Shown here one piece after another: positions 23,748-35,642 of a stretch of 64,000 bases of DNA. Every line of letters begins with the position of its first letter. The first letter of the stretch is position 1. The position numbers and the translations under genes were made by a program. This stretch comes from Strongylocentrotus droebachiensis (taxonomy: Eukaryota > Echinodermata > Echinoidea > Camarodonta > Strongylocentrotidae). The stretch is taken from positions 62,001 to 126,000 of the forward strand of contig JAVYIG010002735.1 in the NCBI GenBank assembly GCA_035222895.1, read 5' to 3'. Below the pieces are notes generated by a model that made no database searches, was not told the origin of the DNA, and worked only from the letters and a program-made list of their open reading frames with translations.

Positions 23748-24081
23748 TTTTAATATTCCACGTTTATATAGCGCTCAATACATTGATCCGACGATGTGCC
23801 TAAGCGCTTTACAGATATATTATCACCCCGGTCATCGGATTCAGGCTTACCCACACACAATGTATGCACATTTTCCACTCTCTGGGGAGCATTCCAGCCA
23901 GTCGCCATTTTACAAGCGCACACTTGCTCGTTCAACCACATGAACGTCGCATCCGGCCTACCGGGTACCCATTTAACACCTGGGTGGAGAGTAGCAAGTG
24001 CAGGTAAATATCTTGCCAAAGGATAATAGTGCTGTGTCGGGATTCGAACCCTCGACCCTCGCATCTCCAGTCAAGCGCCTT
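23748..24081 (-). mobile_element. tRNA-derived SINE (family B), inverted, 5'-truncated
   Basis: Reading the minus strand gives the same B box (gggttcgaatccc), the cacccaggtgttaaatgggt body and the gcgctatataaa end as the copy at 6868-7230. The first bases of the tRNA-like head, including the A box, are absent at the right edge. Confidence 0.7.
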
Positions 24082-24254
24082 GGGGTGGGATAGTTAAGTT
24101 GGATCTTTATCTTCAATACATAAATAAGAAGTTGCATACACATACAGTGTACAATATGAATGAATGGAACTCTGACCAGGAGACTACTCGGGTCATAGGT
24201 CATGACACAAATATCTAGGAGACAAAAAGGTTGCAGTAAGCTTGTTTATCTTTA

Positions 24255-24445
24255 AAGCCCCACTGTCCTACTTGTAGCTACAATGTACTTGCTCACTCTA
24301 TTATAGAAAACTTCATCAATCGGTGCCTGTTGATCCCCCATGATCCTCTTTTTCTTATGTTAGTTGAGAGCTGTCAGTGACCTCGCTGTGTGGTCTAATC
24401 CCTTCTGGCGCAGTAGTATTGCCGGTCTTTAAGACATTCTGTTGT
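24255..24445 (+). mobile_element. MITE family C, copy 3
   Basis: Shares tacttgtagctac, gcctgttgatcccccatgat and ttcttatgttagttgagagc with 20240-20445; most diverged of the three copies. Confidence 0.58.
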
Positions 24446-24838
24446 ATTAATTCCAAATGAAAAGCTTGAGTTTTATGTGACTGAGATGATGACTAAAGTA
24501 TTGTCTGTGATTTGATTGGTGCTAATGTGTTTAATAGTCTATTTTGCAAATGCTTATATTCTGCTTGGTTCATGTTCATGTAATAGTGTTGATTAATGTA
24601 TTTATAGAAATATGGTTATACAGTACAATGTGAACTTGATTGAGGGAGGGCTTTAGTTATTCACTTTGCTCTAGCATTTGATTGGACATGGTGGGCAACT
24701 GTGCATTGCAATGTAATCATTTCTCATTTACGCTTCACTTTTTATGAGCAATTGCTTTTAAGGCAATGTTGCTTTTCTTGTGCAATAATAAATCTGTTTT
24801 GTAAACATTATTTGATGGGCAGAGTAGCAATGGATCTG

Positions 24839-24979
24839 GGACCCGTTTCACAAAGCCTTTTTTCAATGACAAAAATCAGTGACAAAACTGTTGATAACCA
24901 ATCAGGAGCAAGGATTTCAGTAGCTTATAACCAAAACTGTCATTTGTCACCGATGACAAGTTTTGTGAAATGGGGTCCT
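24839..24979. mobile_element. Short foldback MITE, 141 bp
   Basis: GGACCCGTTTCACAAAG at the left pairs with an inverted CTTTTGTGAAATGGGGTCC-like right end; the arms continue with matched GTGACAAAACTG and CAGTTTTG-type blocks. A T run followed by a G run lies just downstream (25019-25056). No gene is visible from 25060 to 26180. Confidence 0.58.
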
Positions 24980-26185
24980 GGTCTTTTAAGATTGAAATAT
25001 GCATAGTTTATTGTAACAATTTTTTTTTTTTTTTTTTTTTTTGGGGGGGGGGGGGGCTGGAGTGTTTGACTCTCAATTTTCCTTTACTCATTTACTCTCC
25101 ATTGTAAGATTTGTTTGTTTAATGTTTACTTGTAAGTTATACACATTATGTGTGGACTTTTTGCATGGCGATAGTTACTTAAGACTTCTAATGATAACCT
25201 AGAGAAAAGCATTCTGTGTCATTGTGAAAGTATATATTGTCAGAGTTTTCTTAGAAGTCAATCCAACTTGTGGCTTTATTAATGCTTCCAAAGTTTATAT
25301 CATTGTTGATGGTTAGATACATGCTATGATAGAAGTCATTATTCTCAAGCTATATTTTGCTTCATTTTTTAGAACCAATGGATTTACCCAAATATATTAT
25401 CAATGCTTGTCTGTGTAATTTGTTTTAAAGAAAAGGTTAAATGCTGATTTAAGTAACAACAAAAAATGAAAACATAGTTCTACAAAACATGTAAAGAGAG
25501 TAGAACATATGTATGGTCTGATATATCTGTTGACTTACCGGTAGCCTATTTTCTGTAGACTCCAGCCCTAGTTATCTCTGGCCAAGTATTCATCAGGTTT
25601 AATGTATATGGATGTTATTTAATTTGGTATGATAAAGTGTATGTTTAACGCTGTTGACATTATGTGAAGTTTAAAAACATTGAAGATAACGTGAGAGTCA
25701 GTAATTTGTTTATGGGCAGTTTAAATAGTCCAGTCATACCCAACCACAGTGTTGACCTTCCTTCGTTTATCATGTGGGTCATGTTGAAATGCTGAAGCAG
25801 TACACGTGTGTAACATTTTCCAATAGAGATACAACTATGTGTAGCCAAATTATATGCTTGTACATTTATTTTATTGAAGACAGTTATATATTATAATGTT
25901 GAGAAGTACTTGTATATATGATTATTTTGTGGTATATATTCTGTATCAAATAAATATAAATATTGATCATGTCTATACAAAATTAAATTGTATTTTATTT
26001 TTATTGTGCTATTTGTGTATTTATGTAAGTTTGTCCCAATTAGTGAAGTATATGAATTATAACACTGTCGTCACAACGGTATCGAGGTAGGGGTTGAGAA
26101 AAGGGGGCAGTCTAACCGCTCCACCCCCACCCCCCCCCCCCCCCCCCCCAATCTCTGTTTTTAAGGACAGGGAAAAACAAACTTA

Positions 26186-26296
26186 AAGGTAAAGACCGGT
26201 ATTGGTAAAATGATGGTGATCTTTCATTGGTAATAAGAGCTTCCATTTCATTTTTTTGAGAGGGGGCATTTCCAAAACGGGTCTATACCTTTAGCA
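26186..26296. mobile_element. MITE family D, copy 2 (short form)
   Basis: Ends AAAGGTAAAGACC and inverted GGTCTATACCTTT; body shares attggtaataagagcttccatt with the copy at 18337-18740. Confidence 0.6.
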
Positions 26297-26734
26297 CTTA
26301 TCAAGGGTGTTGGAAAAATCCATTGTTTCCTGCCCTGCACTGTGATGGATTACCATCGATTGAACGATTATTCCATCTCCAAATGCTTAATATCGACAGC
26401 TAGATATGCTTGAAAACGTTTCATTTTACAGCTTGCAGTGCGTGGGGCCCCTATTTTTGATTTACATTTAAAGGGGCGTTTACTAACGATCTTCTGAGTC
26501 CAGAATGGCTCATCGTTTTGTTGTTGTTGGTTTTATTTTATGTTTAGTTATAATTGATCCATTCTTTCCATGATATATCAATCATCACGATACATCACCA
26601 TACTGTCTATTTTTTATGGATATACATGGAAGTCTCATTTTATTTATTATATACAAGCATGTGCACTTACCCGAGAGCTTCTTTAATTACCTTTTGATTT
26701 CTTCTTTGAATCGAAAGTTCTCTTTCATTCAGGT

Positions 26735-26935
26735 ACTAGTAGATTGCTTTACCATGAGAATCAGCTAATAGTAAATACATCGTAATAACTCGTAATAATC
26801 CGTAATAAACCGCAAACAGCTCGTAATAACTCTTAAACCGGTCGTAAAAGTGGCGAAATCGTAAGGATCCGTGAAAGATTCGTGAATTTGTGCGATCCGT
26901 AAGGACTCGTAAGAATAATCCGTGTATGTGAAGGG
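26735..26935. repeat. Island of irregular CGTAA repeats
   Basis: More than ten CGTAA or CGTGA units (cgtaataactcgtaataatcc and similar) at uneven 9-25 base spacing. The same motif class recurs at 61620-62335 (see findings). The rest of 26300-27909 shows no supported gene; a palindromic G/C-rich patch lies at 27137-27200 and a C run at 27756-27775. Confidence 0.6.
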
Positions 26936-27909
26936 GGTATAATAGGATCACAGTCGAATCGTGATGTGTAATACGTGTGCGTCGGGCTTAATTAACACAA
27001 AAAAAAATATTTCAAGGACCAAATCAATATTTTGTTAACAGACCTGAGAAAGTGTGAAAGGATTGAAGGCCACCAATTTTTAATCGTAAGCAGATGTGCG
27101 GACATGAGACACAAGAATAGAAACGAGGTGATCAACGGGGGGGACAGGGGGACACGTCCCCCTCCCTCAATTTTGTTAAGGAGGGATCGTGCCCCCCCTA
27201 GAAAATTTGAAAAAGTGCAAAATGTATGTATAGCACATACTGACTGAAGACTTCAACACACTTTTAGACTCTGGAGGGCCCAAGAGTGCAGCGTTTAGAC
27301 TAATACAAATGCAAAAATCTTTTCGCTCCCTCGCATAATATCCTTCAAAAATAAACAAGTAAATATTGTAGAAAATCTGTATTCTGTGGTATCACGTAAG
27401 CATATGTTACACTGTATGTTTACACATAGTCTACATATTTGCCATTTCAACTCCCATAGCGATATCACTGTACATGACAGAGGCATAGAGTGTAAACTGT
27501 AAACCCATCCATACCCAAGCTCCCTACATACTAAAATGTTACCTACTAAATATTTTCAACTCTCCGAACTGCATACTAAATAACATCAACATAAAAGTGA
27601 AGTGTGAACAAAATATATTGCTTCTTTTTATACTGTAGTTTTTCTAAGGAATATAATTTTTTAATACAACAAAACTTCAAAATCCTGTGAGGGGGTAGTC
27701 ATTTCCTTCACCTTCGTCAGTCTCATTCACTGTGATCCCTCGTCCCTTCGCCGCCCCCCCCCCCCCCCCCCCTCGGTCATGAAAAGCAATCGCCGCCCCT
27801 GTCCACGTACTAGTCCTTGATTATTATTTGATCATATTTTATGATCCCATCTGGCTTAGTCTACCTGCATTTACCATCAATTGTTTGTTGATCGAGATAC
27901 AGAACGGTT

Positions 27910-30900
27910 ATGATGATTCCATACCTGTACATCATTCTTTCGTGTTTCACCATCAGTGGGATCGCTCGTCGGATTGGCAAGTGTTATTTCTTTCATAAAT
28001 GAATACTTGGATAATGAGATAATTCTAGCAATGAATTCTATTTTTCATATTGTTTCGTAATCTAATTTTTGTAGATTTAGAGCCTTTTGCACTTTTACAC
28101 CACTTTAACGAGTCAAATTCAATGTGAAACACATTAATACTGCTAATAGAATATATGTTATCATCTTTTCTAAGTTTATCGTTCACTGAATTTGTATTTT
28201 CATTCGAAAAGGAGCTAAATAAAAAAAAAATCCGTACAAAATATTTAGATATGTTAAATTTACTGAATAACGTTTTACACTGATCGTTTAGACTGGTAAC
28301 TGTACTATATAAACGTAAATCGTAAACTTTGCAGGAAAGGTTGTTTAAATGAACAAATCATTAATCGCCGTACTGGATTTAGCCTCTTGTGGAATGTATT
28401 TATGTCAGTTATACAATTCAATATATGATGTGTTATTCGGATACTGTGGAAGGGATACGGAAGAAGACAGTTTGATAAGTTCAGTATTTAAAAGGGTAAA
28501 ACACAATTTCCTTTATTCAATCATTATTCAATCTGACCATTTAATATCAACAATCTGGATTTATATAGCGCTTGAAACGAACAAAAAAGACTCTAAACGC
28601 TTTACATATATATTATTACCCTGGTCTAGAAAATGTATAAAGTGACTATCCGTGGCGGTAGTTTTCCTAGCAAGATTTTTGGCAAAAAAGGCACAAGGTA
28701 ACTAGTAAGAGGTTCGATTGAGAGGCTGTCTAGTTTTCGTTGATTGCATCTGGTGTAGCAGAATACCCCTCTATCCACAAACGTCGTCTAGTGGAAAGAT
28801 AATTTTGCGTGCACAGTCAAAGACCAATCGATTCCAGGGTAGACAAGCTTTTGGAAGCTTTGTAGTAATTTCAATAAAAAAGGAAGCATTATCAAAGGAG
28901 GAACAAGGGGTATTAAAGCTACATATTATTTGTTTGTCTCATCCAGTTTATTTCTCACTGTTTATTCGATATACCATATAAGGAAATATACTTTGTTGTC
29001 AGCAACTGTATTTCTTATTTCTTTCCAACAGTTCTATGTGAAGCGTCCGACTGTCACAATGAAGGAACGTGTGAGGGCGGTAAATGCGTTTGCGCAGAGG
29101 GTTTCCGCGGAAACTTCTGCCAAATAGGTACCAAAAAAGAAAGTCATATCTGTATTATCACAAATCGTGCCACCCAAGATAGGGGCGTCACTAGAAGGAC
29201 ATAGTAAAGTGTTAAGTTACTCCATTCACATGTAGGCTGGCAAACTACACTTTTCTCTAGACTGTTGGTAAATATGAAAAGAAATATATTTTGGGTTTTG
29301 TGGAGAAAAAGTAAATAAAAAGGGATGTATTTCACATATGTTACAACTTGAACCTTCGGAAATTACAGATTGATTATTCACGTAATTTGGTGTAGCCCGT
29401 CTACCCGACCCGACACGAAGCACGATGCAACGAAGTAAGCCCACTCCATTTTTGTTTAAGGGCTAAAGGCCGGGAAAAAATCCGAAAGTAGTACAAGGTA
29501 TTCACAAGTAATTTGAATTACTGGGCCAGACTGCTTACTAAGTAGAGGCTTGGTCATAACATACCCACGACGCATTTGTGCCACGAAACGACAGAAAATT
29601 TGGGCAAATCGTGGGTCATCACAAGACAGTCCTACGAAATTTAGGTGTCATTTATGTATTGTGGCTGTCGGGAGTCTGTCGTACGAGGCAGAGACGGGCG
29701 ACGGACACGCTAGCGTCCCACGAGTGACCCATGACCTGATAACGTGAAAAACAGCTCCTCGATAATACCCGACAGCTCACGATGGTTCAACGACTGTCGC
29801 ACGACTGACTTGCCACATACCCACAACATGAACACGACATGTATTTTTTTCTGACGCGTCCCCCTCGTCAAACTAACTTAATGTGTCGTAGCCTTTGTGA
29901 CTACTCGTAATAGATTTCGGGTATGTTCCAAGATGTGGCCACGACATATATTTTATTGGTCTACCACGACAAAATTTCGTACGATCCGTTGTGACCGAGG
30001 CTCTTTGATCGCTGTATCACTCCCTTTTTTATAAACTCGGTGTAAAGGACGCGTGCACATTATTTTGAGCCAACGGATTAGGTATTTTATACACCTTGAA
30101 AGATTAAAATGGTTGTTTGTCGGGTTTTAAAGGACATCTACCTGTTTATTGCTTTTCAATTCCTTTGGAAAAAGGGAGGTTAAAGCGCATAAATGTCCCT
30201 TTGAGTCTAAAAATGTATATTAAAACAGAAGGCAATTGTTACCTTCAAGCTGATCTTGAGCTCTGGTAAGGGCATCGTTTGTCGAGAGAACACGGCTATA
30301 ATTCAGTCTAGTTTGGTTATCCTGCAGTAGATTGATTCTATGAACCAGTAAAATAAAAACAAACTCACAAAAACTTGCTGAAAATCATCTTCAATAAAAA
30401 CCGCAACTCTTATTGGCACATAATGACCCGTGTTAAGCACATGGTGTCGAGCCTACTCACCTTGATGCTCATTGCTCAGCCTCTATACCATATCTACCAA
30501 AATCGTCATTTATTTGTTATCTTTAACATTCAGTGTACATTTGGTTGGATTATGTAAGAATTCATTTTCTATCATTACCAGACTCAAGTTTATCTTTAAG
30601 AACACGCACAATGCCTATTTTGAAATTTCAACAAAAAGAAAGAAAAGTTGCAACAGCAACATCAAATCTAACTCGAGTTCTAAGTGGCCAAAAATTAGTT
30701 TACAAGTTGGTCTTTACCTTCGTAGTTTCTTGTGCCACATTATTTATTAGAGCATTTTTTGTCTCTGATTGTTTTCAGATAAATGTGATGAGATCAATTG
30801 TCGCAATTACGGAATCTGTGCGCAAGGCTCTTGCACATGTCCACCAGGATTTGCTGGCAACCGGTGTCAAAGAAAGCGTAAGTATTTGAATATTTTTTGT

Positions 30901-33900
30901 GCGTTTTAGACGAGTTCCTGTTCATCATGATTTATCCACGATTTGGTTTTTTTTTAAAGATATTTGTTATTATTTTTCTCTCAAATCAAATACATATTGT
31001 ACAATAACAAAAATGGATACATTGTAGATTAATATATTGGATTAAACGCAAATTGCAATAATAGAATAAACTGTTTAGAAAACAATTTTTCATATATATG
31101 ATCAAGAATAATGAAGTAAACTTGAGAGAAATTTGTTGTCTATTCTCCCATTCCCTCCCCCGTTAAACATACTCTCAACACCCTAATCCACCCACTACTA
31201 CCCCCTCCCACTATGCGACACACGACATACACCACCCAACCACAGGGCACACATATACCACATACTGTTCCTAACCTCCTCAAAGTAACCGAAAGGATAT
31301 ATGAACTACCTGTGTGCATGAACACACAGGCCACCCTCACAAAAACGCTGTATATTTTCGCTTTGAGAATTCTTTTCGTAGGTGTCCTTTTTTAGAAAGT
31401 GCCCCTTTTCTTTCTCCCCCCCCCCCCTCTCAACTTTTGAAGTCGCTGGAACGCCCATGCATTTATGTCAGTTATACAATTCAATATATGATGTGTTATT
31501 CGGATACTGTGGAAGGGATATGGAAGAAGACAGTTTGAGAAGTTCAGTATTTAAAAGGGTAAAACACAATTTCCTTTATTCAATCATTATTCAATCTGAC
31601 CATTTAATATAGGATTTCCCGGCCAAATTCGCGTGTTTGTCATTCGAATTCATTTATTTTGCATTTAAGTTAGCGCAGATCGGCTTTGCCATGCCAATTA
31701 TCATTCAATTTTCCAGTTTTTGTATTTAATTTAGGATTTCGGTCGAAGGGTTTCATAGATCTGTCATTCAATTTAGAAACTGCTCAACTAGCATTCAAAT
31801 TAATATTCACTTGTCGAAGCGTAATTTTTATCATTCAAATTAACACCTGTCATTCGTATTCGTAATATTTTTATTCAAGTTAGGAATGTTAGGGAAAGAA
31901 TTGCAACAAACTTTTACAGTTTTTAAATAATGCAGTTGAAATGCATGATTTGCCATTGGGGTCTAAGCTGTTATTTCATTTATTTATTTTCAGGACAATG
32001 CAGATGGGTGTAGTCAGACATAAAGTAAAGAAGGGGCGAAATCAAGGGATATGGCATTTCTGCACGGACATGTTCATATACCCGGGAAAGATGGGGTACC
32101 CTCAATCGCCCCTTTTTACTACAGACTCTGAATTTTACAAAAGTAATTCATATCGTCTCTTATACCCAGCACACCCCTCTTTTTTTTTTTAAAGAGTTTC
32201 ATAGTTTACTTGCCCGCCAGCAGATCGATGGCGAAAGACATGGCTAAATAATGAATCATGTTCAAATTGTTGACTCTAGTCCCTATCCCAGTCACAATAT
32301 TGTACCCTTCTTCCATAATGAAATTATGATGAAATTATGATAAATTTATGATGAAACATAAGACAAACAACTTCCTTACATGAACATTTACAATTATACT
32401 GAGACCATCAGGTCCGTAGATGCAAGTCGTTTTTTTTCTTCTTAACAATCAAACTTAAATGCTGATGAATATCAGATAAATCTAATAAGTATAAGTGTAT
32501 AAATGCAAGAAAATGAAATATGATGAAATACACATGAAAAAACAATCTTGAAAGAAAAAGAATGAGCTATAAAAAGTGTGTAATAAACGAGAAATGTATA
32601 TTGACCATCAATTTAAGTGCACAAAGTGCTAATTTGAATGCTACAAATGAATTAGAATGTTTTAAGTACACCGTCGAGTTGTCAGAAAATCGTGTTGCGC
32701 CAAATCGAATGACCAAATAGCGAAAGAAGCACATTGTTCATTAATTTGAATGAAACATACGTAGATTCTAACGAAAATTCCATAGATTTGAAAACTAGAA
32801 AAGTGAATATAAACCCGAGATATACCTGACTGCACTAAAACCGACGCATTTGAACGCAAGACAAATTAATTTGAATGACAAACTCGCGAATTTGGCCGGG
32901 AAATCCTATATCAACAATCTGGATTTATATAGCGCTTGAAACGAACAAAAAAGACTCTAAACGCTTTACATATATATTATTACCCTGGTCTAGAAAATGT
33001 ATCAAGTGACTATCCGTGGCGGTAGTTTTCCTAGCAAGATTTTTGGCAAAAAAGGCACAAGGTAACTAGTAAGAGGTTCGATTGAGAGGCTGTCTAGTTT
33101 TCGTTGATTGCATCTGGTGTAGCAGAATATCCCCTCTATCCGCCTACGTCGTCTAGTGGAAAGAGAATTTTGCGTGCACAGTCAAAGACCAAGTCTCGAT
33201 TCCAGCGTAGACAAGCTTTTGCAAGCTTTGTAGTAATTACAACAAAAACAAGGAAGCATTATCAAAGGAGGAACAAGGAGTTTTAAAGCTACATATTATT
33301 TGTTTGTCTAATCCGGTTTATTTCTCACTATATATTTGATAGACCACATACGGAAATATACTTTGTTGTCAAAAACTGTATTTCTTTTTTCTTTCCAATA
33401 GTTACATGTGGATCATCAGACCCTTGTCACAATGAAGGAGCGTGTGTGGACGAGAAATGCGTTTGTGCCGAGGGTTTCCGCGGGAACTTCTGCCAAATAG
33501 GTACCAAAAAAGAAAGTCATATCTGTATTATCAAAAATTGTGCGACCCAAGATAGGGGCGTCGCTAGAAGGACATAATAAAGTGTAAAGTTACTCCATTC
33601 ACATTTAGGCTGGCAAATTATATTTTTCTCTAGACAGTTGGTAAATATAAAAAGAAATATATTTTGGGTTTTGTGGAGAAAAAGTAAATAAAAAGGGATG
33701 TATTTCACATACATTACAACCTGAACCTTCGGAAATTACAGCTTGATTATTCACGTAACTTGGTGTAGCCCGTAAACCCGACCCGAAACGAAGCACGATG
33801 CAACGAAGTAAGCCCACTCCATTTTTGTTTAAGGGCTAAAGGCCGGGAAAAAATCCGAAAGTAGTACAACGTATTTACAAGTAATTTGAATTACTGGGCC

Positions 33901-35611
33901 AGACTGCTTACTAAGTAGAGGCTTGGTCACAACATAACCACGACGCATTTATGCCACGACACGACAGAAAATTTGTGCAAATCGTGGGTCATCACAAGAC
34001 AGTCCTACGAAATTTAGGTGTCATCTATGTATTGTGGCTGTTGTGAGTCTGTCGTACGAAGCAGAGACGGGCGACGGACACGCGAGCGTCCCACGAGTGA
34101 CCCAAGACTTGATCACGTGAAAAACAGCTCCTCGATAATACCCGACAGCTCACGATGGTTCAACGACTGTCGCACGACTGACTTGCCACATACCCACAAC
34201 ATGATCACGACATGTATTTTTTTCTAACGCGTCCCCCTCGTCAAACCAACTTAATGTGTCGTAGCCTTTGTGACTACTTTAAATAGATTTCGGGTATGTT
34301 GCAAGATGTGGCCACGACATATATTTTATGGGTCTACCACGACAAAATTTCGTACGATCCGTTGTGACTGGGCTCTTTGATCGCTGTATCACTCCCTTTT
34401 TGTAAACTCGGTGTAAAGGACGCGTGCACATTATTTTGAGCCAACGGATAAGATATTTTAAAGTCCTTGGAAGTTTAAAATGGTTGTCTGTTCGGCTTTA
34501 AAGGACATCTACCTGTCTATTGCTTTTCGATTCCATTGTGGAAGGGGGGGTTTAAAGCGTATAAATGTACTTTTTGAGTCTAAACATGTAAATTAAAACA
34601 GAAAGCAATTGTTTCCTTAAAGCTGATCTTGAGTTCTGGTAAGGGCATAGTTTGTCGAGAGAACACGGCTATAATTCAGTCTACGTAGTTTGGTTATCCT
34701 GCAGTAGATTTATTTTATGACCCAGTAAAATAAAAACAAACTCACAAAAACTTGCTGAAAATCATCTTCAATAAAAACCGCAACTCTTATTTGCACATAA
34801 TGACCCGTGTTAAGCACATGGTGTTGGGCCTACTCACCTTGATGCTCATTGCTCAGCCCCTATACCATATCTACCAAAATCGTCATTTATTTGTTATCTT
34901 TAACATTCAGTCTAAATTTTGATTGGATTCTGTGATAATTTATCTTCTATCTTTACTAGAACTCAAGCTGATCTCTAAGAAAACGCGCAATGTTCATATT
35001 GATATTTCAACAAAAAGAAAGAAAAGTTGCAACAGCAACATCAAATCTAACTCGAGTTCTAAGTGGCCAAAAATTAGTTTACAAGTTGGTCTTTACCTTC
35101 GTCCTTTCTTGATCCGAATTATTTATTAGAGCAACTTTTGTCTCTGATTGTTTTCAGATAAATGTGATAAGATCGAGTGTCTTAATGAAGGAACCTGTGA
35201 GCAAGGCTCTTGCACATGTCCACCAGGATTTGCTGGCAAACGGTGTCAAAGAAAGCGTAAGTATCTTGAATATTTTCGTGTGCGTGTTAGACGAATTCCT
35301 GTTCATCATGATATTAATATCCAGGATTTTGTTTTAAAGATATTTGTTTATTATTTTCACTCAAATCAAATACATATTGTACAAATCGTTCTTCACAAAA
35401 CTAAATACATTGTAAATTGATTTGGTTTAAACATAATTTGCAATAATAAAATGAACTGTTTTGAAAACGTTTTCAAATATGTGATTAAGAATATAAAAGT
35501 AACCTTGAGAGAGATTTGTTGTCTATTCTCCCATTCCCTCCCCCGTTCAACATACTCTCAACAGCATCATCCACGCATTACTACCGCCCCTCACCCACCA
35601 TGCGACACGCG

Positions 35612-35642
<31 letters not shown>

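Noticed and set aside
28349..28645. First exon of the EGF gene (MNKSLIAVLDLASCGMYLC)
   Set aside because: Its possible donor is in phase 0 and cannot join a phase 1 EGF exon; the segment is duplicated with the intron. The exon at 27910 fits better.
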